From an uncultured Bacillota bacterium (GTDB lineage Bacteria > Bacillota > Clostridia > Peptostreptococcales > Anaerovoracaceae), in contig CASEFA010000003.1 in the NCBI GenBank assembly GCA_949287095.1, forward strand, positions 1 to 64,000: DNA of 64,000 nt. Reading direction: 5' to 3'. Each line of letters begins with the position of its first letter. Position 1 is the first letter of the stretch. Made by a program: the position numbers and the translations under genes. Positions 53,296 through 61,104 of this stretch are shown one piece after another. The notes beneath the pieces are model-generated. The model searched no databases and had not been told where the DNA came from. It saw only the letters and a list, made by a program, of their open reading frames with translations.

Positions 53296-54423
53296 TTACT
53301 TCCTAACGTCGCTGAGGTAGGTCACAGTAAAGGCGCTGTTCTCCTCCATGAGCTCGAAGAGCTTTTCGTACTGACCGGCGTCACTCTTTGACGACTCGAG
53401 GCTTTCCGCAAGTCCCAGCAGCGCGTCCAGAAGGGAAGTCTCTTCTCTGTACTCCATCACATGAACGTCGCAGCCGGAAAGGTCGTACTCTTCCTCCATA
53501 TCGGTGTAAGCCTCCTCAAGCTCTCCCACGGCGTCGATGAGTCCGTTTTCAAGAGCCTGTCCCGCGGTGTAGACCCTGCCGTCGGCAATCTTTCTCACCT
53601 CGGCGTCTGTCATGTCTCTTCCCTCTGCAACCACGGCGACAAACTTGTCAAAGGCGTCGTCAACGAGGCCCTGATATATGTCCTTCTGCTCGTCGGTCAG
53701 AGGCTGGGTGGCGTCTCCCATGCCCTTGTTTTCTCCCGATGTGATGTTGATGGCCTTAATTCCCAGGTTTTCGAGGAGCTCCGAAAAATCGTACACCGTT
53801 CCCACGATTACTCCTATGGAGCCGGTCCAGCAGTTTTCGTTGGCGTAAATCCTGTCGGCATTGGCCGAAACGTAGTATCCGCCCGATGCCGCCATGGAAC
53901 CCATGTAAACGTAGACAGGGTTTTCGGTGTATTCCTGGTAGTACTTCAGGGCCTTGTACACCTCGGCCGTGGCGTATACGCTTCCTCCCGGCGAGTCGAC
54001 GTAGAGCATTATGCCTCTGTTGAACTCGTCGCAGGTCAGGTCCTCAATTCTGTCCATTATCCAGTCCTGACTGTAGCCGTCGCCGCTGTTGCCGTCGGTT
54101 ATGGTACCCTCAAGGTGAAGCTCCGCAATGTAGTCGCTGTCGTATATATACGTCTCCTCGTCCGCCGGGCTTAAGAATCCCGTCACGGCTCTGCTGCAGG
54201 AAACTCCGGCAACCACGACCACAAGGGCTATTATAAGGAATATGACAAATCCCTTTTTCCAGCCTCCAGATTTTCCCGGCTTTCCGCTTTCATACGCCGC
54301 GCCGGTCTGCGCCGCGCAGACAGTCTTAGTCTCATCCGCACCGGCTTTGTCGTAGGTGTATACGGTTCTTCCCCCATCCCCTTCAACAGGCGGTTTATTT
54401 TCGTTCAAATTCCTGTCGTCCAT
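53296..54423 (-). CDS. sppA: Signal peptide peptidase SppA
   Basis: A 375-residue membrane protease of family S49. The cytoplasmic N-terminus (1-55, low complexity) is followed by one membrane helix at about 58-76 and an outer protease domain with YVDSPGGSVYA and the catalytic serine S180 in MAASGGYY; the lysine of the dyad is in the block after YDFSELLENLGI. It cleaves leftover signal peptides and protects the membrane. It follows the aminotransferase gene by 16 bases. Confidence 0.92.
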   Translation of the reverse strand: MDDRNLNENKPPVEGDGGRTVYTYDKAGADETKTVCAAQTGAAYESGKPGKSGGWKKGFVIFLIIALVVVVAGVSCSRAVTGFLSPADEETYIYDSDYIAELHLEGTITDGNSGDGYSQDWIMDRIEDLTCDEFNRGIMLYVDSPGGSVYATAEVYKALKYYQEYTENPVYVYMGSMAASGGYYVSANADRIYANENCWTGSIGVIVGTVYDFSELLENLGIKAINITSGENKGMGDATQPLTDEQKDIYQGLVDDAFDKFVAVVAEGRDMTDAEVRKIADGRVYTAGQALENGLIDAVGELEEAYTDMEEEYDLSGCDVHVMEYREETSLLDALLGLAESLESSKSDAGQYEKLFELMEENSAFTVTYLSDVRK

Positions 54424-54439
54424 GTTATATCTCTCTCCC

Positions 54440-55612
54440 TTATGCCTGAAACTCCTTTATCTTCGCAATCCTGTCAAAGGCTTCTTTCAAAGTGTCAACG
54501 TTTACGGTGCAGGCTATGCGCACATACCCTTCGCCGCAGTTTCCGAAGGCGTTGCCCGGAAGCATGAGAACATGGGCCTCTTTCAGAATCAGGTCGCACG
54601 CCTCCACAGACGTCAGCCCGCTCTCCTTAATGTTCATAAAGAGATAGAAGCTTCCCTTTGGCGGGTAGATTACCGATAGCTTAGGAATTTCGTTGATCCG
54701 TTCGGCAGCGTAGAACATTCTCTTTCTGTACTCCTCTATCATCGGCGGCTGAATTACGTCCCGGTTTCTCAGAGCGTAGATGGCCGCTCTCTGAGAGATG
54801 GACGGCGCTGTGAAAACCACGTTTTCGTTTATCTGCTGTATAGTTCTGATTATATAATCGGGGGCAATGATGTTTCCGATTCTCCATCCCGTCATGGTGA
54901 AGTTCTTCGAGAAGGAGTTCAGTATTATGGTTCTCTCCCTCATTCCCGCAAGAGATGCAATGGGCACGAACGGGTTCTGATAGCTGAAGGACGTGTAGAT
55001 ATCGTCCGAAATCACTATGAGATCGTGCTTTTTAGCTATTGCTGCAATCTTTTCCATGGTTTCCACCGTCAGGCAGTTTCCCGTAGGATTGCTCGGAGAG
55101 TTTATGACTACAGCCTTTGTCCTCTCGTTTATAAGGCTCTCAAGTCTTCCCGTATCTATCTGAAAGTCTTCTTCTTCGTAGGTGGGAAGTTCCACCGGAA
55201 TTCCCCTGGCAAGCTCCACCTGCTGCGGATACGGCGTGAAATACGGCGCCTGGAGAATCACTTCGTCTCCGTCATCCAGAATCGCCTCCAGCGCAAGGTA
55301 CATTCCCAGACAGGCGGAAGTGCTCACAAACACCTCTTCATCCTTCACGTCCATGCCGTACTCTTCTTTATAGTACCTGCAGATTTCCTTCCTCAGCTCC
55401 GGGTCTCCCCTGAAGTCGGTATATTTGGTGTGTCCGGCCTTTGCGTCCTTAAACGCGCCTTCGATGATTATATCGTCGGTTATCAGATCCGGATCTCCCA
55501 GACTTAGATTAATCACATCGTCAAAGGATTTAGCCAGTACGTCGGACTGACCCATGGCCGTGCTCTGATCCTTCCAGTATCTCTTAGCTATAAATTTATG
55601 CTTCAAAATCAT
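54440..55612 (-). CDS. Class I/II aminotransferase
   Basis: A 390-residue PLP-dependent aminotransferase of fold type I. INLSLGDPDL near 35 and NSPSNPTGN near 172 are conserved, and the PLP lysine is K236 in NSFSKNFTMTGWRIG. The substrate is not evident; aspartate, aromatic amino acids or a related pair are possible. The start is ATG 55612, four bases after AAGGAG; a GTG one codon upstream is too close to that site. A promoter with TTTACA, 17 bases, TATAGT lies just upstream on the minus strand. Confidence 0.88.
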   Translation of the reverse strand: MILKHKFIAKRYWKDQSTAMGQSDVLAKSFDDVINLSLGDPDLITDDIIIEGAFKDAKAGHTKYTDFRGDPELRKEICRYYKEEYGMDVKDEEVFVSTSACLGMYLALEAILDDGDEVILQAPYFTPYPQQVELARGIPVELPTYEEEDFQIDTGRLESLINERTKAVVINSPSNPTGNCLTVETMEKIAAIAKKHDLIVISDDIYTSFSYQNPFVPIASLAGMRERTIILNSFSKNFTMTGWRIGNIIAPDYIIRTIQQINENVVFTAPSISQRAAIYALRNRDVIQPPMIEEYRKRMFYAAERINEIPKLSVIYPPKGSFYLFMNIKESGLTSVEACDLILKEAHVLMLPGNAFGNCGEGYVRIACTVNVDTLKEAFDRIAKIKEFQA

Positions 55613-55698
55613 CACGCTCCTTTATCTTAATATGATTTTCTATTATACTATATCGTAAGGATTTTGGGATGTAAAAACATTTTTCATACGAGGTTTCA

Positions 55699-56940
55699 AT
55701 GGTTTACGACGTAATAATTGCAGGCGGCGGCGCAGCCGGACTCTACTGCGCCTGCGGAATGGACAGAAAAGTCAACGGGCTCATACTGGAGGGCTCTTCA
55801 TCTCCGGGCCAAAAGCTGCTTATCTCGGGAGGCGGCATGTGCAATCTCTCCCACGGCGGCTCCGTCAAAGACTTCATTCCCTGCTACTTTGAGGCGGGCC
55901 CGAAAATTCGTTCCTGCCTCTATAAATACGGCAATCTGAAGCTTATGGAATTTTTCCGTGACCGCGGCCTTCCCCTGTATACCCGCGACGACGGCAAAAT
56001 CTTTCCCGAAAGCGAAAGGGCAAAAGACGTCCTTGACGCGCTGGTTCGCGGCGCAGGGGAAAAGGGTTTTGAAATTATGACAGGCCATAAAGTAGACAGG
56101 ATTACCCCGCTCGACAAATGCTCTCTATGGGAAGTCACTGCCGGCGGCAGAACTTTCAGATGCAGAAATCTGGTCATCGCCTGCGGCGGTTCTTCTTTTC
56201 CAAAAACCGGCTCTGACGGCTCTGTTTTAGGCGTCCTGTCCCGCGACATTCCCGGACTTTCGGAAAACATTGTAAAGCCGCAGCCTGCGCTGGCTCCGGT
56301 CTACGTGGAAGGCTACCCCTATGGCGGTCTGAGAGGAGTTTCGTTTTCCCGCGTCTCGGCTGAAGCCTTTGCGCCTGACGGAAAGCCCCTTGCAAAGATC
56401 GCGGGCCCTCTTCTCCTCGCGGAAAAATTCTTCTCGGGCCCCGTTATTCTTCACATTTCCCGATACCTTAAGCCCGGCTGTAAACTTTCCATAAACTACC
56501 TGCCGGATGCGAAGATTACCGCGAAGGAAATAAACGGGCTCCTGTCGGAAAGCAGAAAATCTCCGGCAAACACCGCGGCCGAGATTTTCGGACTTCCCAA
56601 GAGCTTTACCCAGCTTCTGGAGGACGAGTCCTGCGGAAAGCTTTCGGCCATCTCCCGGCGGCTTATGGCGGATACATTTACGGTTTTGAAAGTTGCAGGT
56701 TTTGACGCAGCAATGGCAACCCGGGGCGGAGTGAGCCTTGACGCCGTGAGCACGAAAACATTTGAGGTGAAATCCTGTCCGGGGCTCTTTATCATCGGCG
56801 AGACTCTCGATGTGGACGGCATGACCGGAGGATACAATCTCCAGTTCGCCTTTTCCTCCGCAATGGCCGCGGCAGCCAGAATCGGCGGAACCTGCCCGAC
56901 CCTTCCCTTTACAAGCCTCTCTGCGACGAGCTTGGAATAA
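55699..56940 (+). CDS. BaiN/HI0933-family flavoprotein
   Basis: A 413-residue NAD(P)/FAD-dependent oxidoreductase of the HI0933/BaiN family. The FAD-binding IIAGGGAAGLYCA opens the protein, with SGGGMCNLSHGG near 44, CGGSSFPKTGSDGS near 160 and the C-terminal GETLDVDGMTGGYNLQFAFS. The physiological substrate is unknown. The normal family end is near residue 395. The last ~16 residues (GTCPTLPFTSLSATSLE) come from DNA that in another frame encodes part of an XRE helix-turn-helix, so the 3' end was formed by a junction. Confidence 0.88.
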   Translation: MVYDVIIAGGGAAGLYCACGMDRKVNGLILEGSSSPGQKLLISGGGMCNLSHGGSVKDFIPCYFEAGPKIRSCLYKYGNLKLMEFFRDRGLPLYTRDDGKIFPESERAKDVLDALVRGAGEKGFEIMTGHKVDRITPLDKCSLWEVTAGGRTFRCRNLVIACGGSSFPKTGSDGSVLGVLSRDIPGLSENIVKPQPALAPVYVEGYPYGGLRGVSFSRVSAEAFAPDGKPLAKIAGPLLLAEKFFSGPVILHISRYLKPGCKLSINYLPDAKITAKEINGLLSESRKSPANTAAEIFGLPKSFTQLLEDESCGKLSAISRRLMADTFTVLKVAGFDAAMATRGGVSLDAVSTKTFEVKSCPGLFIIGETLDVDGMTGGYNLQFAFSSAMAAAARIGGTCPTLPFTSLSATSLE

Positions 56941-57416
56941 CCCTCGCCGAGTTTTTCAGCGGCGAAAGAATTCCGGAAGAAAAAATGAAAGAAAGAACCG
57001 ATGATATTCTCATAAAGATCGTTTCCGAAAACAGAGCGGCCGGATTCGCCGGAATGATTTCGTACATTCTGATTGTCTGCGGAGTCATGTGCGCGTTTCT
57101 CTCTGCCCTGCGGCACTTTTCACAGACCTCTTCAATCGTGCTTGTTTCTGTCGGAATGTTCCTCTGCTTTTCCGGCATATGCATAAAGGCAATCCTGTTT
57201 CAACAGAGCACCGGCAAAAAAATAAACAACACGGGAATGGGCTTCTGCAGCAGTCTCACCCTCGTGTTCATCATCCTGAAACTGACCGGAAACATCAGCT
57301 GGTCGTGGCTTTGGGTGCTTTCGCCGGCTTGGCTCGGTGTATGTGCAGCCATTGCCGCCATCGCCGTCCTTCTAATAGCCGGTGCAGTGGTATCCCGCAG
57401 GAAAAAGAAGCGGTGA
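56886..57416 (+). pseudogene. Decapitated XRE-family regulator with membrane domain
   Basis: The frame ending at 57416 has an ATG at 56985 (143 aa, four membrane helices at about 19-41, 47-65, 81-97 and 105-130). Read upstream in the same frame it continues as RNLPDPSLYKPLCDELGI and LAEFFSGERIPEEK, the typical end of an XRE HTH domain of Bacillota membrane-bound regulators. Everything before that, including the recognition helix and start, is missing and replaced by the flavoprotein gene. So this is a truncated regulator. The 143-residue remainder might still be made, since GGAAG precedes the ATG, but would lack DNA binding. Confidence 0.75.
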
Positions 57417-57439
57417 AACGGGATTATCTGTGGTTTATG

Positions 57440-57610
57440 CCGTGACTTTGACAAAGTCTGCTCCCCAGACAAAAATGTCAAGGCGTTTCTTGACATTCAG
57501 GCTGTATTAACGACAAAAGGTCAAGGAAATCGGCTCAATGCCGCGATAATTCCTTGACCTTTCACTGTCTCCGTATTTATTTTGTCAAATTTCGCCTTGA
57601 CCTGAGTGCC
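57440..57610. repeat. Motif island E: TGTCAAGG/CCTTGAC array, same word as island B
   Basis: Between two convergent genes. Seven copies of the word lie at 57448, 57476, 57489, 57520, 57552, 57583 and 57595. Perfect inverted pairs are AATGTCAAG (57474-57482) with CTTGACATT (57489-57497), and AAAGGTCAAGGAA (57516-57528) with TTCCTTGACCTTT (57550-57562). On the minus strand both hairpins are followed by TTTTG or TTTTTG and may end the lipoprotein gene transcript. The 22 bases at 57583-57604 match 17489-17510 of island B at 19 positions. Confidence 0.78.
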
Positions 57611-57685
57611 GTATTCGCAGCCTTTGGTCAAACCTCAGTAAATCAAACATCATCGAAGTAAACCTCAGCTATTCAACCCCTCCGG

Positions 57686-58099
57686 CTATTCAGCCGTGAA
57701 GGTTTCGCTGTAAAGCTCGCTGCCGTCGCCGTTCTGGTAGATAACCACAACCGTGATTCCGGATATGCCCGTCTCCTCCTCAAGGTCAGCGGCAATTCCA
57801 CTGAAAGTGCTGTTCATGGATCCCATTGCACTTTCAAGCTCACCGGCCAGCATTTCAGCAAGATCAGCATCAAAGGTTTCATCATATTTATACGTGTATG
57901 TAAGCTCATTTCCCACTATGGAAATAGCGAGATCGTTGGCTTCAGCCATCTCTTCTATTTCAGCCTTTGCCTCTTCATCCGAAGCTATGTAGCTTTCCAG
58001 AGTAGGATCTTCTTTCTCTCCACAGGACGCCATGGCAAAGGACATAGACAGAATCATCACCATCGCAAGCACCATTAAAACGACACTTTTCTTTTTCAT
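57686..58099 (-). CDS. DUF4854 lipoprotein
   Basis: A 137-residue predicted lipoprotein. A basic start and hydrophobic stretch (SVVLMVLAMVMILSMSFA) end at a lipobox MASC, with Cys about residue 26. The mature part (LESYIASDEEAKAEIEEMAE, LTYTYKYDETFDADLAEML, GISGITVVVIYQNGDG) matches the DUF4854 family as I recall it; no function is known. The start MKKKSVVLM at 58099 is preceded by AGGAGG eight bases upstream. It lies 38 bases after tatD. Confidence 0.85.
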   Translation of the reverse strand: MKKKSVVLMVLAMVMILSMSFAMASCGEKEDPTLESYIASDEEAKAEIEEMAEANDLAISIVGNELTYTYKYDETFDADLAEMLAGELESAMGSMNSTFSGIAADLEEETGISGITVVVIYQNGDGSELYSETFTAE

Positions 58100-58137
58100 T
58101 TTACATTCCTCCTTAATACGGCTCCGGCTTAATTTTG

Positions 58138-58974
58138 TCACCGCTTTATCCCGAAAAATTCCAGGGCATTATCGCACGTTGCCTTTGCCGCTTCTTCAAA
58201 GGTTATACCTTTTATATCGGCTATCCTGCGCACGGTATGCTCCACGTACCACGGGCGGTTTTTCTTCCCCCGCAGCGGCTCCGGCGTAAGATAGGGCGAA
58301 TCTGTTTCTGCCGTCAGATAGCAGAGAGGAATCTCCTCTACCACCCTGACCGTTTTCTTATTGTTCTTATACGTCACGGGGCCACATATGGAAATGGTCG
58401 CGCCCTTTTTGACGTATTCTTTCGCAAGCTCTGCGCTTCCCGAATAGCAGTGAAGCAGGACGGCCGCATGGCTTTCCGGCGTTCCGTCAGGACCTTTTCT
58501 CTCCGGGAACCAGGTCTTTCTCTCTTCGGAAAAAGCGCCCTCCTCGCAGAGTATGTTGAAAGTCTCCTCGTCCGCTTCCCTCGTATGTATCATTATAGGC
58601 ATTTTCAGGCTATTTGCAAGCTGTATCTGTCTGCGGAACCACTTTCTCTGGTTCTCCCGGTCGGAAAAATCGTAGTGAAAATCCAGTCCGATCTCGCCTA
58701 TTGCAACGGCTTTCGGGTGAGCGGCCAGCTTTTCTATCTCTCCTAAAATTTCTTCCGTCATGGAATCGGTATCGTGAGGATGCACTCCTACCGCAGCGTA
58801 TATCCACGGGTTCTCCTCGGCGTCTTTTACTGCCTGCTTTGACGAAGGAAAGTCAAAGCCTGCGTCGAGGACGTAGGACAAAAGCTGCGATTGTTCGGCT
58901 TCCCTTACAATCTCAGCCCTTTCCTCATCGGTGAAGGTATCCTGATTTATATGTGCATGTGCGTCAAATAACAT
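58138..58974 (-). CDS. tatD: TatD-family metal-dependent hydrolase
   Basis: A 278-residue TIM-barrel deoxyribonuclease/hydrolase. Metal ligands are visible in DAHAHIN (4-10), GEIGLDFHYD, MIHTREAD, LLHCYSGS and ETDSPYL. An insertion of about 15 residues (ERKTWFPERKGPDGT) lies between the last two. It follows metG and the metG terminator, an order common in Gram-positives. Confidence 0.93.
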   Translation of the reverse strand: MLFDAHAHINQDTFTDEERAEIVREAEQSQLLSYVLDAGFDFPSSKQAVKDAEENPWIYAAVGVHPHDTDSMTEEILGEIEKLAAHPKAVAIGEIGLDFHYDFSDRENQRKWFRRQIQLANSLKMPIMIHTREADEETFNILCEEGAFSEERKTWFPERKGPDGTPESHAAVLLHCYSGSAELAKEYVKKGATISICGPVTYKNNKKTVRVVEEIPLCYLTAETDSPYLTPEPLRGKKNRPWYVEHTVRRIADIKGITFEEAAKATCDNALEFFGIKR

Positions 58975-58992
58975 ATTTTTCTCCGTTTTTAT

Positions 58993-59030
58993 GAAAAGTC
59001 CCCCGAAGGCGCAGATTCGCTCCGGGGGAT
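58993..59030 (-). terminator. Terminator-like hairpin between metG and tatD
   Basis: On the minus strand TCCCCCGGAGCG pairs with TGCGCCTTCGGGGGA (two internal mismatches), followed by CTTTTC. It lies just after the metG stop and before tatD; the short U-run suggests partial read-through. Confidence 0.65.
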
Positions 59031-59035
59031 TGGCT

Positions 59036-60952
59036 TTAGCTTACGGAATTTCCGTCCTCCGCATCGGTGGACACGAGGGCCAGCTTTTCGCCGTTGTCAG
59101 CAAAGATAATCATCCCCTTCGACTCCAGACCGCGAAGCTTTCTCGGCTTCAGGTTTGCAACGACGATGACCTTCTTTCCCACCATCTCCTCCGGCGTGAA
59201 GTGCTCTGCCACTCCGGATATAATCTGGCGTTTCTCGGTTCCCATCTTAACCTGGAAAACCAGGAGCTTATCTGCCTTCGGATGCTTTTCGGCGCTTTCT
59301 ATGGTGCCGACTCTGAAGTCTATCTTATCAAAATCGTCAAACTCGATTTCAGGCTTCAGCTCCAGAGGAATGTTCTCCTCCTTATGGCCGTTCATCGCCT
59401 CCAGCTCTTCAAGCTCCTTTTCTATGTCCAGGCGCGGGAAGATGTTCTCGCCCTTCTTCACCTGTTCTCCGTTCATCATATCGAAGGTGAATGCGTCCTC
59501 CCATACGATATCGGCATACCACAGACCCATCTGCTTTCTTATCTTCTGAGCCGTCTCGTTCATGAACGGGCTTATGAGTATGGATACGATTCTTAAGGAT
59601 TCCGCAAGGTTATGCATGCAGGTGTCGAGCTCGGCCTTCCTGGACTCGTCCTTTGCAAGAACCCAAGGCATCTCCTCGTCGATGTATTTATTGGCGCGGC
59701 GCACGAGGACCCATATCTCCTCGAGAGCCATGTTGAAAGCGAACTTATCCATCTGATCTTCAACCTTTGACGCAGCTCCCGTTGCGATTCTTTTAAGGTC
59801 TCTGTCCGTGTCGTCTTCTGTGGCGGCCTCCGGAACATAGCCTCCGCAGTACTTTTCTATCATGGAGGCGGTTCTGGAAACCAGATTTCCAAGGTCGTTG
59901 GCAAGGTCGAAGTTTATCCTCTTCAGCATAACCTCGTTGGTGTAGACTCCGTCCTGTCCGAAGGTGTATTCTCTGAGAAGGAAATACTTCAGGGCGTCTA
60001 TGCCGTATCTTTCTATGAGCTTAACAGGGTCTACCACGTTGCCCTTGGATTTGCTCATTTTGCCGCCTTCAAGGAGAAGCCAGCCGTGGCCCAGAACGTG
60101 CTTGGGAAGAGGCAGATCCATGGACATGAGCATTGCAGGCCAGATTACGGTGTGGAATCTTACGATTTCCTTTCCCACCAGATGGAAATCCGCCGGCCAG
60201 TATTTGTCGTAAAGCTCCGGCTCGTCGGGATAGCCCAGAGCGGTTATGTAGTTTGAAAGAGCGTCCAGCCATACGTAGATGACGTGCTTTTCGTCGATAG
60301 GAACAGGGATTCCCCAGTCAAAGGTAGACCTGGAAATGCAGAGATCTTCAAGGCCCTGCTTTACGAAGGAAATCATCTCGTTCCTTCTGCTCTCCGGCTG
60401 GAGAAACTCCGGGTTGTTCTCAAAGAGATCCAGGAGTCTGTCCTGATACTTGGAAAGTCTGAAGAAGTAGGCCTCCTCTTTAGCCTTCTGAACCGGTCTT
60501 CCGCAGTCCGGGCAGCAGCCGTCCACCAGCTGACTCTCAGTCCAGAATGACTCGCAAGGTGTGCAGTACATTCCTTCGTACTCGCCTTTATATATGTCGC
60601 CCTTTTCGTACATCTTCATGAAAATGGCCTGAACACGCTTCACGTGTCTTTCTTCCGTAGTTCTGATAAAGTCGTCGTAGGAAATCTCCATGGTCTTCCA
60701 GAGTTCCTTGATTCCCGCAACGACCTCATCCACGTATTCCTGCGGAGTCACGCCCTTCTCCTGGGCTATGGTCTGTATCTTCTGTCCGTGCTCGTCGGTA
60801 CCCGTTAAAAATCTCACGTCGTAGCCGCAAAGCCTTTTAAATCTGGCCATGGCGTCCGCCATAACGGTGCAGTAGGTGTGACCTATGTGCAGATTGGAGC
60901 TCGGATAGTAAATTGGTGTAGTGATATAAAATTTTCCCTTTGATTCTGACAT
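59036..60952 (-). CDS. metG: Methionyl-tRNA synthetase
   Basis: A 638-residue class I synthetase. HIGH is at 22-25 in LHIGHTYCTV, the zinc cysteines lie in CTPCESFW and CCPDCGRPV, and KMSKSKGN is near 298. A C-terminal tRNA-binding (Arc1p-like) domain of about 100 residues begins DFRVGTIESAEKHPKADKL. The leader of about 85 bases shows no T-box. Promoter TTGCTT, 18 bases, TATACT lies upstream at 61073-61044, inside the pdp terminator. Confidence 0.97.
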   Translation of the reverse strand: MSESKGKFYITTPIYYPSSNLHIGHTYCTVMADAMARFKRLCGYDVRFLTGTDEHGQKIQTIAQEKGVTPQEYVDEVVAGIKELWKTMEISYDDFIRTTEERHVKRVQAIFMKMYEKGDIYKGEYEGMYCTPCESFWTESQLVDGCCPDCGRPVQKAKEEAYFFRLSKYQDRLLDLFENNPEFLQPESRRNEMISFVKQGLEDLCISRSTFDWGIPVPIDEKHVIYVWLDALSNYITALGYPDEPELYDKYWPADFHLVGKEIVRFHTVIWPAMLMSMDLPLPKHVLGHGWLLLEGGKMSKSKGNVVDPVKLIERYGIDALKYFLLREYTFGQDGVYTNEVMLKRINFDLANDLGNLVSRTASMIEKYCGGYVPEAATEDDTDRDLKRIATGAASKVEDQMDKFAFNMALEEIWVLVRRANKYIDEEMPWVLAKDESRKAELDTCMHNLAESLRIVSILISPFMNETAQKIRKQMGLWYADIVWEDAFTFDMMNGEQVKKGENIFPRLDIEKELEELEAMNGHKEENIPLELKPEIEFDDFDKIDFRVGTIESAEKHPKADKLLVFQVKMGTEKRQIISGVAEHFTPEEMVGKKVIVVANLKPRKLRGLESKGMIIFADNGEKLALVSTDAEDGNSVS

Positions 60953-61043
60953 TTAGGGTTCTCCTTTCATCTCCGCATCGAATGGGACGCGGTAGTCTCG
61001 GCGCGGACAAAATCAGCAATGACCTGAAATTCACGCCTTTTTC

Positions 61044-61073
61044 AGTATATCACAAAGCCGCGGCATTAAGCAA
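61044..61073 (-). promoter_or_regulatory. Promoter of metG within the pdp terminator
   Basis: On the minus strand TTGCTT (61073-61068), an 18-base spacer and TATACT (61049-61044) with TG two bases before it (extended -10). The -35 lies in the loop of the preceding hairpin. Confidence 0.6.
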
Positions 61074-61082
61074 TACCGCGGC
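61053..61082 (-). terminator. Terminator-like hairpin after pdp
   Basis: On the minus strand GCCGCGGTATT pairs with AATGCCGCGGC (one mismatch) with a four-base loop, followed by TTTGTG. The U-run is weak, so some read-through into metG is likely. Confidence 0.65.
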
Positions 61083-61104
61083 CCGTAAAGTTTACGTAAA
61101 CTGC

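Noticed and set aside
60953..61043. T-box or other riboswitch leader of metG
   Set aside because: The leader is only about 85 bases with no T-box core or S-box-like sequence. The upstream regions of pheS and argS also leave no room for one.
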